Shown in pieces: positions 28,301 through 36,980 of a stretch of 64,000 nt of DNA. The notes under the pieces were generated by a model. It did not search any database. It was not told where the DNA came from and saw only the letters and a program-made list of their open reading frames with translations. The translations under genes and the position numbers were made by a program. This stretch comes from an uncultured Gammaproteobacteria bacterium (GTDB lineage: Bacteria; Pseudomonadota; Gammaproteobacteria; Pseudomonadales; Porticoccaceae). How positions within the stretch are numbered: position 1 is the stretch's first letter; every line of letters begins with the position of its first letter. The stretch spans positions 1-64,000 of the forward strand of contig CAJXQR010000010.1 in NCBI GenBank assembly GCA_913058345.1, read 5' to 3'.

Positions 28301-28834
28301 CTGTATATGGATTTACTCGAACGCGCCGTACACGCCATTCGCGACGGTAAAACGCCGGATCTCGACAGCGCCCTCAATCCCGTTGTCGATGTTAACCTGA
28401 ATATTCCGGCTCTCATCCCCGACGATTATCTGCCTGACATTCACACACGGCTTATTCTCTACAAGCGTATTGGCAACACCAAAAATGCAGCACAGTTACG
28501 CGAACTGCAAGTTGAAATGATCGACCGCTTCGGGCTCTTGCCCGATCCGGTGAAAAACCTCTTCCGCGTTACCAGCCTACGCCACCGTGCCGAACAGCTG
28601 GGCATTATCAAATTACAAGCCGGCGCCGGTGGAGGCACGGTCGAATTCAGCAAAGAAACCCCTATCGAGCCAATGACTATCGTCGAACTGGTACAACAGC
28701 AAAGCGATATCTTTCGTTTACAAGGTGCGACACAATTGCGTTATAGCATCGACATGCACAGTGCCGAAGAGCGCCTGCAACACGCTGAAGAATTGCTCGA
28801 GCTACTCGCTCCCCAACAAAAACAGGTTGCTTGA
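25361..28834 (+). CDS. mfd: Transcription-repair coupling factor Mfd
   Basis: 1157 residues, the full family length. In order: an N-terminal UvrB-like region that recruits UvrA, the RNA polymerase interaction domain (LQIGAPVVHIDHGVGRYAGL, about 490), the RecG-like translocase with Walker A GDVGFGKTEVA and DEEH box VIDEEHRFG, motif LTATPIPRTLNM, QLRGRVGRS, and the C-terminal TRCF domain. It removes RNA polymerase stalled at lesions. The ATG two codons later (25367) is an equally possible start. Confidence 0.97.
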   Translation: MPMPHSKFTTPAANKAGDRRHWGQLYGAAKSLAIMSAANKHHGLTLVLTESAKAAAALERELQFFSDDEPLPVLHLPDWETLPYDLFSPHQDIISERLHTLHLLPEIERGVLVVPVATAMHRLPPASYVAGNSFAYKVGEKLDINALRQQFQRAGYHCVDTVYEHGEYAVRGALIDVFPMGSKHPFRIDLFDDEIETLRSFDAESQLTLEKTDSISLLPAKEFPQTDAGTKRFLDNWHLQFDVDPRECTLYQSIRSGNTPSGIEYYLPLFFEQTATLFEHLPANTLLFADSEINAAASSFWHEAVDRYESYGVDPTRPLLKPAQLFMPVEELFSAIGKLPRTDIQYQSLAAASANYNFATQLLPDLSVDSKASQALEKLDNFLLETEARTLFCAESPGRREVLLELLGSIGVVPQAVNSWQAFCDEQASICITVYPLERGLQLDSPAVNLISESELFGQQILQRRRRSRQKEGAEQVVKNLTELQIGAPVVHIDHGVGRYAGLTTMEMDGEPLEFLELHYADEAKLYVPVANLHLISRYSGGDPDTAPLHILGSERWQKAKEKAAKQIRDTAAELLNIYARREAREGFHYQMSTDDYRTFSAEFPFEETPDQLDAIEAVRADMTGAQPMDRLICGDVGFGKTEVAMRAAFIAVSNNKQIVVLVPTTLLAQQHYDNFNDRFANWPVNIEVISRFKTAKEQDAVFAKAAAGDIDILIGTHKLLNSNIKYRDLGLLVIDEEHRFGVNQKEKLKSMRSEVDILTLTATPIPRTLNMAMGGIRDLSIIATPPARRLSVKTFVHQNESRVVREAILREVLRGGQVYFLHNEVKSIERTANELQAMLPEARIDIAHGQMRERDLEKVMADFYHQRCNILVCTTIIETGIDVPSANTIIIDRADKLGLAQLHQLRGRVGRSHHQAYAYLLTPHPKQMSSDAHKRLEAISAADQLGSGFTLATHDLEIRGAGELLGDGQSGHIHSIGFSLYMDLLERAVHAIRDGKTPDLDSALNPVVDVNLNIPALIPDDYLPDIHTRLILYKRIGNTKNAAQLRELQVEMIDRFGLLPDPVKNLFRVTSLRHRAEQLGIIKLQAGAGGGTVEFSKETPIEPMTIVELVQQQSDIFRLQGATQLRYSIDMHSAEERLQHAEELLELLAPQQKQVA

Positions 28835-29757
28835 TGAGTTTACCGACAAAGTTTCTGGTACTGACGATACTCACTGTACTAACCCATCTTTGCTACGCCA
28901 GCGAGAAAAACACGTCGCCAAGCGAAAATCCGGCCCTGCATAAGTGGTATCGAGTTGAGGTAATCATTTTCACGCAAAAAGATGTCTTCGGCGACGAACT
29001 CAGCTCACGGGATATTGTACTAGCGTATCCCGAGAATCTGATCGACCTGGACAATAACAGTGACGCTTATACCCCCCTTCCCAAAGACAAGCTAGAGCTT
29101 GGGCCCGATGCCTATAGCCTCAATCGCACGGGGGTTTACAAAGTGCTCTACCACCAGGCCTGGCTACAACCAGGTTTAGCACCGGCAAATGCACCGTGGA
29201 TTGACATTAATCACAGCGCTGACAACACCTATCTTGGTGGCAGCCTCCGCATTTATCTGTCGAGCTATCTGCATATGGAGAACAATATCTGGCATGTGAG
29301 CTACGGGACAACAGCTGAGTCATCACCAGTCACGCCATTTAACACACGTTCTCGCCTACTGGATTCAGAAAGTGATGCGAAGAATGTCGATAAGAGTGAA
29401 GACGGCACAATCTTACTCGCAACAACACCCGCACGGCCCCTGTTAGCTACCTGGCCTCAGCCACCGATCTCACCACTGCTCTCGACCGAAGCCAACTCCA
29501 TTGGAAAGGACAGCAGCCCTTTGCGCCCTGTATCAAGAGCAATTAAAGACATCATTCTGCTCCAACAAGAAAGCCGATTAAAGCTCAACACACTGCATTA
29601 TTTTGATCATCCGAAACTGGGCATATTGGCCAAAGTATCGCGCGCCCAGCCTCCAACCCTAGCGCCTGTCGAGCGCATCAGGAACATGGGAACCTCTACC
29701 GGGGGAAAGAGTCAGAACGCAGAATCGACAATGAAAGTAAACCCTGAAGTCCCTTAA
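28834..29757 (+). CDS. csiV: CsiV-like exported protein
   Basis: 307 residues from the ATG at 28834, whose first base is the last base of the mfd stop (TGATG), so the two are translationally coupled. It has a signal peptide (residues 1 to about 22, FLVLTILTVLTHLCYA) and then WYRVEVIIFTQKDVFGDE, the hallmark of the CsiV family. In Pseudomonas CsiV partners with the peptidoglycan polymerase/transpeptidase control system; the role here is inferred from family and position after mfd. The C-terminal third is low in recognisable motifs. Confidence 0.8.
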   Translation: MSLPTKFLVLTILTVLTHLCYASEKNTSPSENPALHKWYRVEVIIFTQKDVFGDELSSRDIVLAYPENLIDLDNNSDAYTPLPKDKLELGPDAYSLNRTGVYKVLYHQAWLQPGLAPANAPWIDINHSADNTYLGGSLRIYLSSYLHMENNIWHVSYGTTAESSPVTPFNTRSRLLDSESDAKNVDKSEDGTILLATTPARPLLATWPQPPISPLLSTEANSIGKDSSPLRPVSRAIKDIILLQQESRLKLNTLHYFDHPKLGILAKVSRAQPPTLAPVERIRNMGTSTGGKSQNAESTMKVNPEVP

Positions 29758-29802
29758 AATCAGATACCTCTACCACGTTACCCTGGAGCACTCTACATTA
29801 TT

Positions 29803-30291
29803 ATGGAAAAGCTGATTGAAAAATCGTTGTACGCGGCCCGCTGGGTATTAGCCCCGCTTTACCTCGGGCTCAGCTTAGCGCTGGCACTGCTCACTCTAAA
29901 GTTTTTCCAGGAAGCGTTACATTTTTTCCCACTTATTTTCAGCACCACCGAGTCTGACCTGGTACTCGTCATCCTCTCTCTCGTGGATTTGTCACTCGTT
30001 GGCGGGCTGGTGGTCATGGTGATGCTCAGTGGCTACGAAAACTTCGTGTCGAGTATTGATATTGAGGAAGGAGGTGAAAAACTTTCGTGGCTTGGCAAGC
30101 TCGACGCCGGTTCTCTAAAGCAGAAGGTCGCGGCTTCTATTATCGCAATATCGTCTATCCACCTGCTGCAAAAATTCATGAATGCCACGGAAGTCGACAA
30201 TGACAAACTCATGTGGTACGTCATTATTCACCTCACCTTTGTCGTTTCAGCCATTGGCATGGCCTGGGTTGACCGCTTAAACAGACGATAG
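29803..30291 (+). CDS. UPF0114/TIGR00645 family membrane protein
   Basis: 162 residues with four predicted helices. The family signatures [16 protein letters not shown] near the N terminus, [11 protein letters not shown] in the middle and the loop [17 protein letters not shown] are all present. The length is typical of E. coli YqhA. Function is unknown. It is convergent with moaD, and no clear terminator was seen in the 52-base gap. Confidence 0.9.
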   Translation: MEKLIEKSLYAARWVLAPLYLGLSLALALLTLKFFQEALHFFPLIFSTTESDLVLVILSLVDLSLVGGLVVMVMLSGYENFVSSIDIEEGGEKLSWLGKLDAGSLKQKVAASIIAISSIHLLQKFMNATEVDNDKLMWYVIIHLTFVVSAIGMAWVDRLNRR

Positions 30292-30343
30292 GGGCACGGG
30301 TTTTACGCACAAAAAAACCAACTCACACATGGCCATTTAAAGA

Positions 30344-30592
30344 TTAACCGCCGGTTACCGGTGGAAAAAAAGCCACTTCGTCACCCGCTTTTAATACGCA
30401 GTCATCATCAGCGATGACTTGATTGACGGCGACCAGCACTTCCTGCTCAGTAAACATCAGCTGCCAGCGGCCGCCTTTTACAGCGAGTTGATGTTTTAAC
30501 TGGGCAACGCTGATCGCTTCGGGCAGGTCAAACTCTAATGACTCCAGTTCGAGCATCTCACGCAGCTGAGCAAAAAATAATATTTTAATCAT
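30344..30592 (-). CDS. moaD: Molybdopterin synthase small subunit MoaD
   Basis: 82 residues, a ubiquitin-like beta-grasp protein ending in the required Gly-Gly (FFPPVTGG), which is adenylated and thiocarboxylated to carry sulfur for molybdopterin. Starts [12 protein letters not shown]. It overlaps moaC by 4 bases (ATGA). The usual next gene, moaE (large subunit), is not downstream. Confidence 0.95.
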   Translation of the reverse strand: MIKILFFAQLREMLELESLEFDLPEAISVAQLKHQLAVKGGRWQLMFTEQEVLVAVNQVIADDDCVLKAGDEVAFFPPVTGG

Positions 30593-31092
30593 CTGTGATC
30601 CTCATCCAAACTGTCAGCACTGCCTTGCCAGAAGCCGGTCTTGCCACCCTCTTTTGTTAAGACGCGAATACCATCAATAGTCATCCCGGGGTCCACAGCT
30701 TTACACATATCAAACAGTGTTAGTGCGGCAACGGATACAGCGGTAAGCGCTTCCATTTCAACGCCAGTTTTACCGTCTAGCTTGCACATCGCCTCAATGC
30801 GAATAGCATTATTTTCAGGCTGTATTTCGAAATCGACCTGCACCTTTGACAGTAATAAAGTATGGCAAAGGGGAATCAATTCGGGACAGCGCTTGGCACC
30901 TTGAATACCAGCGATGCGCGCCACAGCTAGCACGTCACCCTTGGCGTGGCCGCCCTGTTGTATTAGCGCGAGGGTTTCGCTACGCAGGCGCACATAACCT
31001 TCGGCCACCGCAACGCGCGTGGTCACGGCCTTACCACTAACATCGACCATGGCCGCTTCACCGGCCTGATTAACATGACTTAATTGGGACAT
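30589..31092 (-). CDS. moaC: Cyclic pyranopterin monophosphate synthase MoaC
   Basis: 167 residues from the ATG at 31092 ([21 protein letters not shown]), which fits the family; the frame extends upstream to 31149, but that would overlap moaB. Active-site segments are [11 protein letters not shown] and the conserved [20 protein letters not shown] (residues about 115-134). It converts the MoaA product into cyclic pyranopterin monophosphate. Confidence 0.95.
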   Translation of the reverse strand: MSQLSHVNQAGEAAMVDVSGKAVTTRVAVAEGYVRLRSETLALIQQGGHAKGDVLAVARIAGIQGAKRCPELIPLCHTLLLSKVQVDFEIQPENNAIRIEAMCKLDGKTGVEMEALTAVSVAALTLFDMCKAVDPGMTIDGIRVLTKEGGKTGFWQGSADSLDEDHR

Positions 31093-31121
31093 AAGGTGCC
31101 TTAAATTTGAAAAAACTGCGT

Positions 31122-31676
31122 TTATAAAAGTTCTTCGCGGCTCCCGCAATCTATGCCGCTAGTCGCTTTTAGCTGGCCAACAAAATTGCAGGGGCGGTGG
31201 CTGGCGTCGAGTTGCTCGGCAATAATACCGTCCCAGGCGGTACGGCAGGCATTGGTCGAACCCGGCATACAAAACACGAGTGTGCCATTCGATAACCCAG
31301 CCAGTGCCCGTGACTGCACGGTCGATGTACCGATATCCTGATAAGAAATTTGCCGAAACAACTCGCCATAGCCATCAATAGTCACATCAAAGAGCGGCTC
31401 AACGGCCTGGGGCGTAGAATCTCGCCCGGTAAAACCGGTGCCGCCAGTGATCAATACCACTTGAATATCATCAGACGCTATCCAGCGGGCCACGAGGGCA
31501 CGAATTTGGTACAGCTCGTCTTTAAGAATCACTTTCTCGCCCAACTGGTGGCCCGCCGCTTTCAAGCTCTCAACCAGGTGTTTGCCCGAGGTATCACTGT
31601 CTTCATTGCGACTATCAGAAACCGTTAATACGGCGATAGTTAGGGGCTTAAAGTCATCTGCGTAATTCTTTGCCAT
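31122..31676 (-). CDS. moaB: Molybdenum cofactor biosynthesis protein B
   Basis: 184 residues from the ATG at 31676, with GGAG 8 bases upstream. It belongs to the MoaB/Mog fold, which binds molybdopterin. The motifs [15 protein letters not shown] and [18 protein letters not shown] are intact. The exact role of MoaB in bacteria that also have MogA is unsettled. It lies between moaA and moaC. Confidence 0.93.
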   Translation of the reverse strand: MAKNYADDFKPLTIAVLTVSDSRNEDSDTSGKHLVESLKAAGHQLGEKVILKDELYQIRALVARWIASDDIQVVLITGGTGFTGRDSTPQAVEPLFDVTIDGYGELFRQISYQDIGTSTVQSRALAGLSNGTLVFCMPGSTNACRTAWDGIIAEQLDASHRPCNFVGQLKATSGIDCGSREELL

Positions 31677-31712
31677 CACTTAATCTCCTTCATTGGCTGT
31701 TTATTTTATTAA

Positions 31713-32696
31713 CTAACCACCCAGCATGGCCAAATGACGGGTGCCACCGGTGTAACCATCCCGCAAATAGTGACTGACTTTTTTGTCGTTTAGCTGTGCT
31801 TGCAAATAGGCAATTAATTCATCTTTTTGATCGCCACGTTGTAACAGATGGCGCAGCTCAATGCCCTTGTCAGAAAATAGACACAGATGTAGCTTGCCGG
31901 TCGCGCTAATGCGCAGACGATTACAGCTGGCGCAAAAGTCCTTGCTGTAGGGCATAATCAAGCCAATACGCCCTTGATAGTCGGCATGATAAAACTCCTG
32001 AGCAGGGCCCGCATCTTTGCTGCGCAGAGCTTGCTCCCACCCCTCTCTCAGGAGACGCTCTTTAATCAACTCACCAGAAATGTGGTTACGCTGGTAAAAG
32101 TCCTCATTGTCACCCGTCTGCATCAATTCAATAAAACGCAAAGTCAGCGGCTTATATTTGACCCAATTGAGAAACTGGTCGATTTGCTGACCGTTATAGC
32201 CACGCATCATTACCACATTCACTTTGATGGCACTCATACCCAACTCGGCGGCACGGTCGAGACCATCCAGCAACTCCTGCAGACGGTGGTGGCCGGTAAT
32301 GGCCTGAAAGACGGAGGGATCGAGACTGTCGATGCTTAAATTTAAACCATCGAGACCGGCATTAACCCAGTGCTCGATACGCTGCGGTAATTTATAGCCA
32401 TTGGTGGTGATCACCACCTTTTCAATACCCGGTGTTTGCTTTACGGCAGCAATAATGTCGGGTAAATCGCTACGCACCGAGGGTTCGCCCCCCGTAATAC
32501 GAATCTTACGGGTACCTGCCTGGGCAAAAGCCGCAGCAATATTGCGGATTTCGCTGAGCCTCAAAAAGCCACCACCCGAGCGCCCACTATCGCCTTGATA
32601 ACCCTCAGGCAGACAATAATTGCAGCTAAAGTTGCAAACATCAGTAACAGACAGGCGCAAATAACGGAACTCGCGCCCGAAGTAGTCTTGTAACAT
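31713..32696 (-). CDS. moaA: GTP 3',8-cyclase MoaA (radical SAM)
   Basis: 327 residues from the ATG at 32696 (MLQDYFGREFRYLRLSVTD), chosen because it matches the family start and leaves the riboswitch in the leader; the open frame itself extends to 32795. The radical-SAM cluster motif is CNFSCNYC (C21, C25, C28), followed by ITGGEPSVR. The C-terminal second cluster is in CASCNRLRISATGKLHLCLF, and the protein ends LAMLGG with the conserved Gly-Gly. First committed step of cofactor synthesis. Confidence 0.96.
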   Translation of the reverse strand: MLQDYFGREFRYLRLSVTDVCNFSCNYCLPEGYQGDSGRSGGGFLRLSEIRNIAAAFAQAGTRKIRITGGEPSVRSDLPDIIAAVKQTPGIEKVVITTNGYKLPQRIEHWVNAGLDGLNLSIDSLDPSVFQAITGHHRLQELLDGLDRAAELGMSAIKVNVVMMRGYNGQQIDQFLNWVKYKPLTLRFIELMQTGDNEDFYQRNHISGELIKERLLREGWEQALRSKDAGPAQEFYHADYQGRIGLIMPYSKDFCASCNRLRISATGKLHLCLFSDKGIELRHLLQRGDQKDELIAYLQAQLNDKKVSHYLRDGYTGGTRHLAMLGG

Positions 32697-32866
32697 ATCA
32701 AACACCTTTCCAATGTCGGGAGGATAGAAGGTTTCCCCGCAATCCCTCAGAATCGTCTGCCCATCGCCACTCAAGAGTATTGATGAATGCAGCATTCACG
32801 GCGCCGGGTTCGTACTCACCAGCGCGTCAAACGGCTGGTGATGCTTAGAGCCCCGGAGCTCGGAGT
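32697..32866 (-). promoter_or_regulatory. Probable molybdenum-cofactor riboswitch (moco motif) upstream of moaA
   Basis: The leader just before moaA ends CCTCCCGACATTGGAAAGG then TGTT before the ATG. This is almost the same as the end of the E. coli moaA moco riboswitch as I remember it (CCTCCCGTATCTGGAAAGG). Further up it has GCCGTGAATGCT (E. coli GCCGTGACAATGCT), a 7-bp hairpin CACCAGC/GCTGGTG (32817-32840), and a GC-rich block to 32866. The ribosome site GGAAAGG lies in the closing strand, so ligand binding would hide it. Boundaries are approximate. Confidence 0.6.
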
Positions 32867-33135
32867 TTGTTAGCAAATAAATTGTGTGTCGGCTCGCTGG
32901 CCGATGTCGAAGCTTAGCACAGCGCCACAAGCCCTGCCTGATCGGGCGTTTACACAGAAGCGCTCACGGCCAGAAAAACCGCAAAACGACAACCAGGCGC
33001 CTCTCGACGCTAAGCTAAGACGGGCAGTTGATCCGTATCAAAGCCATGAAACGGGCTCATTAAATGATGCCAAATCACTACTAAAGATAAACAAACCAAC
33101 AGTATGCCATGACACTATGCCTGCACCAAGACCGC

Positions 33136-33141
33136 TATAAT
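33136..33141 (+). promoter_or_regulatory. Perfect -10 element of the methyltransferase gene
   Basis: TATAAT at 33136-33141, 33 bases before the chosen start at 33174. No good -35 at the normal distance was seen. Confidence 0.4.
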
Positions 33142-33173
33142 TCGGTCCGATCTCAGTGAAGGAAACGATACTA

Positions 33174-34004
33174 ATGAACAACGATACAGCCAGTGACACA
33201 ACTGGGCTTACCTTTAAAGATCTGGCGTTAAAAAGCTGGAACCAAAAGGCCAGAGACTATGGCGATTATTTGGGCCATATCACCCAACAGGCCGCTGAAC
33301 CTCTGCTCGATGCGGTCAAAGTCGAAGCAGGCAGTATTTTTCTCGATATCGCGACTGGCCCTGGTTACGCCGCAGGGACGGCTCAGGCGCGAGGGGCTAT
33401 TGCTACAGGAGTCGATCTTTCGGCAAGGATGATTGACGAAGCCTCGCGCAATTACCCTAAGGCTCTGTTCTATGAGGGCGATGCAGAGCATCTGGTCTTC
33501 CCCAGTGGTTTTTTTGATGCCGCCGTGTGTCCCTTTGGTCTTTCCCATATGACAAATGCCGACAAAGCCATTGGCGAAGCCTGGCGAGTGCTTAAACCCG
33601 GGGGCAGATTCGCTTTTACCGTGTGGGCTCAACCTGAAGAACATATTTTTTTCGATTGGGTACTCGGTGCTATTTCTCGCCACGGCTCAATGTCTGTCCC
33701 CCTGCCTGAGGCACCACCTTTTTTCCGATACAGCGAACCTGCGGAGAGTCAAAGAGCTCTTGCTACAGCCGGTTTTAGCGATATCAACATAGATCAATTA
33801 ACACTGCAATGGCAGCCAAATTCTGGTCAGGCGCTACTCGACATTATTTACAAAAGCACAGTTCGCACGGCAATGTTACTTGAAGCCCAAAAGACGACAA
33901 GCCGAGAAAAGATCCATAGCGATATTGTGGCCGCTGTCGAAGCATCGGATGACAAAATCAATGTGCCCTGGCCCGCCGTCATCGCCGTTGCCACGAAACC
34001 CTGA
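33174..34004 (+). CDS. Class I SAM-dependent methyltransferase
   Basis: 276 residues from the ATG at 33174, with AAGGAAA 9 bases upstream; the frame is open from 33156. SAM-binding motif I is FLDIATGPGYAAG (about residue 60), followed by TGVDLSARMIDEA, the acidic loop YEGDAEHLVFP and motif III AWRVLKPGGRFAFTVW. This is the UbiE/methyltransferase-11 type. The substrate cannot be read from the sequence; it probably acts on a small molecule. Single gene ended by a strong terminator. Confidence 0.85.
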   Translation: MNNDTASDTTGLTFKDLALKSWNQKARDYGDYLGHITQQAAEPLLDAVKVEAGSIFLDIATGPGYAAGTAQARGAIATGVDLSARMIDEASRNYPKALFYEGDAEHLVFPSGFFDAAVCPFGLSHMTNADKAIGEAWRVLKPGGRFAFTVWAQPEEHIFFDWVLGAISRHGSMSVPLPEAPPFFRYSEPAESQRALATAGFSDINIDQLTLQWQPNSGQALLDIIYKSTVRTAMLLEAQKTTSREKIHSDIVAAVEASDDKINVPWPAVIAVATKP

Positions 34005-34050
34005 TAAGCGTGTTGCAAGCGATGGCAACGTTCTACCAAAAAGCTTCAAG

Positions 34051-34096
34051 GACCGAAAACAGCCCTGAATTATTTCAATCAGGGCTGTTTTCGGTC
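34051..34096. terminator. Strong bidirectional terminator
   Basis: GACCGAAAACAGCCCTGA (34051-34068) and its perfect 18-base complement (34079-34096) enclose a 10-base loop. The A-run and T-run inside the arms give U-rich tracts in both directions. It sits between two convergent genes and serves both. Confidence 0.85.
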
Positions 34097-34108
34097 GTCA
34101 GGCTCAAG

Positions 34109-34990
34109 TTATGCCGCTGTTTTCTCTTTGACGTACTCACCAATTCGCGAAATTGCTTTGCGAGCATCGGTTAATTGCGGGAAGAACAAATGCCACACGT
34201 GTATCATGTCCTGCCACTCTTCAAGAATCACCTCAACTCCCGCTGCTTTGGCATTATTAGTCAGCGTTTCAGAATCGCTGTATAGCGTCTCAGCAGAACC
34301 CACCTGAATCAGCAGCGGTGGTAAGCCGGCAAGGTCAGCGTGAATCGGTGAGGCTGTCGGCGACTGAATATCTCCCGCACCAATATAGGCCTTGCCCATT
34401 GGAGCAATGAGGTCGTAGCTCACCATAGGATCAATATCCTTACGCGTTTGATAGGTTTCACCTGTCGCTTCAAGATCTGCCCAAGGCGATATGCAAACAC
34501 CTGCTGCGGGTAAGGGGTGCTCGCCATCACGCAAACCAACCAGAGTGCCGACTGTTAAACCGCCACCCGCCGAATCGCCCGCGATAACAATGTTCTCAGC
34601 ACTATAACCCTGGTTCAACAACCACAAGTATGCACAAATTGAATCATCAACCGCAGCCGGGTAAACGTGCTCGGGTGCCAACCGGTAGTCGACTGCCAAG
34701 GCCTGACAACCTGCCGCACGAGCCAGTTCAGCAACCAAGGCCCTATGACTGTTCAAAGAACCGATGAGATACCCGCCGCCATGAACGTACATAATGATTC
34801 GCGTAGTATCAGCTCCCGGTGGCGTGTGCAGCTCACAAGGTACACCAGCAGCATCGACAGCTTTGACATCCACGTCATCGGCCACAGGCGAGGCCATACC
34901 ATCAAATTGGGCACGCATTTCCTCGAGAGTACCACCCAGCGGATTGGCCTTTAACTGCGTAATAAGCCCTTCAATCTCACTTGTCGACAT
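34109..34990 (-). CDS. Alpha/beta hydrolase, hormone-sensitive-lipase family esterase
   Basis: 293 residues from the ATG at 34990 (GGAG ribosome site just upstream; the frame begins at 35020). The oxyanion-hole motif YVHGGGYLIGS and nucleophile motif AGDSAGGGLTVG place it in the bacterial HSL family (family IV). The catalytic histidine is probably in MIHVWHLF near the C terminus. It should hydrolyse short or medium acyl esters. It is divergent from a Baeyer-Villiger-type monooxygenase, whose ester or lactone products would be plausible substrates; that link is inference. Confidence 0.9.
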   Translation of the reverse strand: MSTSEIEGLITQLKANPLGGTLEEMRAQFDGMASPVADDVDVKAVDAAGVPCELHTPPGADTTRIIMYVHGGGYLIGSLNSHRALVAELARAAGCQALAVDYRLAPEHVYPAAVDDSICAYLWLLNQGYSAENIVIAGDSAGGGLTVGTLVGLRDGEHPLPAAGVCISPWADLEATGETYQTRKDIDPMVSYDLIAPMGKAYIGAGDIQSPTASPIHADLAGLPPLLIQVGSAETLYSDSETLTNNAKAAGVEVILEEWQDMIHVWHLFFPQLTDARKAISRIGEYVKEKTAA

Positions 34991-35364
34991 AGTTTTCTCC
35001 TGATTATTTATCGTTAACATCTATTCCATCGCATCACATGCTGACTTGCCTGGCCAAACGGCGGCAAACGCATGACGGCTTCTGATCTTAAACGATAATA
35101 GCCTTAATGTTTGTCTATTTATTGCTTTTAGCAGCAGCTTTTTTCACTACAAAGTGTTCTGACCTGCTGTTCGATGGGTCACAAAAGGCGCTCACAGTAA
35201 GATTGATAAGAATGATAATATTTGTTGTTATTATTCATGGAACAGGCCATCAAACAGCTCGACCTCACACTCTTCAGAGTCTATTGGAAGCTGAATAAGC
35301 CATTAAATTATAAATAAAAAAACGTATCAGTAATGAAAACCAAATTAAACCATAAGGTATTACT
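34991..35364. other. Divergent intergenic region between esterase and monooxygenase
   Basis: 374 bases, AT-rich. It holds an imperfect inverted repeat, GAATGATAA at 35210-35218 and TTATTATTC at 35228-35236 (8 of 9 pair, 9-base spacer), which could be an operator for one or both genes. A 63-codon plus-strand frame at 35107-35298 has no ribosome site and is unlikely to be a gene. Confidence 0.45.
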
Positions 35365-36912
35365 ATGACAGAGACAGCACTGGATCATGTACTTGATCTA
35401 CCTTCACAAACAACAAAACCCCTGATCGACTACGAGACCGTCATTATCGGCTCTGGTATTTGTGGCATCGGCGCCGGCATTCGTATGATTGAAGAAGGTC
35501 TCGGCGATTTCGTCATTCTCGAAAAGGCCGATGATGTGGGCGGCACCTGGCGCGACAATACTTACCCTGGGCTCGCCGTCGACATCCCCTCCCTTAGCTA
35601 TTCCTTTTCTTTTGAGCAAAACCCAAATTGGTCAAGTCTCTACGCCCCGGGCAAAGAAATGAAAGCTTACGTTGACCACTGTACACAAAAGTACGGCATT
35701 CGCCCTCACATGCGTTATAACGAAGACGTTACCGAGTCGACCTACGATGAGCTTAATAATGTATGGATTACACGCACACAGGCCGGTAACACCTACGTTT
35801 CCCGATATGTCGTCAGCGCCACAGGCTTTTTAACGCTACCTAAGCTACCCTTGATTGAAGGTATTGAAAAATTCGAAGGTAAAACCATTCACACTGGCCG
35901 CTGGGATCATGATTACGACCTCAAAGGCAAACGTGTCGCGGTCATCGGTACCGGGGCCACTAGTATTCAGCTAGTGCCTGAAATAGCGGATAAAGTAAAA
36001 TCTCTCAGTGTCTACCAACGCACTGCGATTTGGTTATTGCCGAAAAAAGAACTGCCTTTTGGCCCAAAATTGCAAAAAGCCTTTGCCAAGGTACCTGGTT
36101 TGCAGAATCTTGCTCGCCAGCTAACCATTTTGTTTACCGATGTCGTAATGATTAACCTACTTATTTTTAATAAGTATTTTTCACCAGCCGGTAAAAAACT
36201 GCAGAACATGTGTGTCAAACACATACGCGATCAAGTTGACGACCCTGTTACTCAGGAAGCCCTGATTCCAAAATATGATTTTGGTTGCAAACGACCCAGT
36301 TTTACCAGCCGGTTTTATCCGGTATTCAACCGCGATAACGCTGAGCTAGTGACCACACCCATTAGCGAAATTACTAAAGATGCCATAGTCACCAGCGATG
36401 GCACCGCACGTGAAATCGACACCCTGATTTGTGCCACTGGTTTTGAAGTTTTTCAGAAAGGCAGTGTGCCCACCTTTAAAGTAGAGGGCAAAAACGGTGT
36501 AGACTTAAGCGACTACTGGGAAGAAAACCGTTACCAGGCCTATGAAGGTTCAACGGTCCCCGGCTTTCCCAATTTCTTCCTGATGTTTGGGCCTTATAGT
36601 GTTTGTACCGCTTCCTGGTTCGGTATGGTCGATACTCAGTCAAAACACCTGGTGCGCTGCATTAAGGCGGCCAAAAAGCGTGGTGGAAACTACATTGAAG
36701 TGAAGAAGTCTTCTAATGACCGCAACTTTGAAAAAGTTCAAAGCCGCACTCATTTGACCATTTTCAAATTCGGCGACTGCGCTAAATCAAACAGTTATTA
36801 CTTTGACCGCCACGGTGACAGCCCCACCATTCGTCCAACAATGGGCTTTATGCATTGGCTTGCGAGCCGCTTTAAAAGCATTGATAAAAACTATAATATT
36901 GACACCAAATAG
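35365..36912 (+). CDS. Flavin-dependent monooxygenase, Baeyer-Villiger type I
   Basis: 515 residues. FAD-binding IGSGICGIGAGIRM lies near residue 27, the NADPH-binding Rossmann motif VIGTGATSIQLVP near 192, and between them FEGKTIHTGRWD, which fits the FxGxxxHxxxW[P/D] fingerprint of type I Baeyer-Villiger monooxygenases. GGTWRDNTYPGLAVD is typical of the same group. It would insert oxygen next to a ketone using NADPH and O2. Substrate not predictable. A TAAGGTATT ribosome site precedes the ATG. The gene is monocistronic, followed by a terminator. Confidence 0.88.
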   Translation: MTETALDHVLDLPSQTTKPLIDYETVIIGSGICGIGAGIRMIEEGLGDFVILEKADDVGGTWRDNTYPGLAVDIPSLSYSFSFEQNPNWSSLYAPGKEMKAYVDHCTQKYGIRPHMRYNEDVTESTYDELNNVWITRTQAGNTYVSRYVVSATGFLTLPKLPLIEGIEKFEGKTIHTGRWDHDYDLKGKRVAVIGTGATSIQLVPEIADKVKSLSVYQRTAIWLLPKKELPFGPKLQKAFAKVPGLQNLARQLTILFTDVVMINLLIFNKYFSPAGKKLQNMCVKHIRDQVDDPVTQEALIPKYDFGCKRPSFTSRFYPVFNRDNAELVTTPISEITKDAIVTSDGTAREIDTLICATGFEVFQKGSVPTFKVEGKNGVDLSDYWEENRYQAYEGSTVPGFPNFFLMFGPYSVCTASWFGMVDTQSKHLVRCIKAAKKRGGNYIEVKKSSNDRNFEKVQSRTHLTIFKFGDCAKSNSYYFDRHGDSPTIRPTMGFMHWLASRFKSIDKNYNIDTK

Positions 36913-36937
36913 TCGTCTATTAAAAAACAGACGTCTA

Positions 36938-36980
36938 CCAAAAAACCGGCAACTATCTGATGTATTTGTCGGTTTTTTGG
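36938..36980. terminator. Rho-independent terminator after the monooxygenase
   Basis: CCAAAAAACCG (36938-36948) pairs with CGGTTTTTTGG (36970-36980), helped by inner CAA/TTG pairs. The 3' arm ends in a T-run. It lies 26 bases after the stop codon. Confidence 0.75.

Noticed and set aside
35210-35236. Fur box upstream of the monooxygenase
   Set aside because: The inverted repeat is AT-rich but does not match the 19-bp Fur consensus well.
35107-35298. 63-residue hydrophobic plus-strand frame upstream of the monooxygenase
   Set aside because: No ribosome site and AT-rich composition make a chance hydrophobic frame likely.
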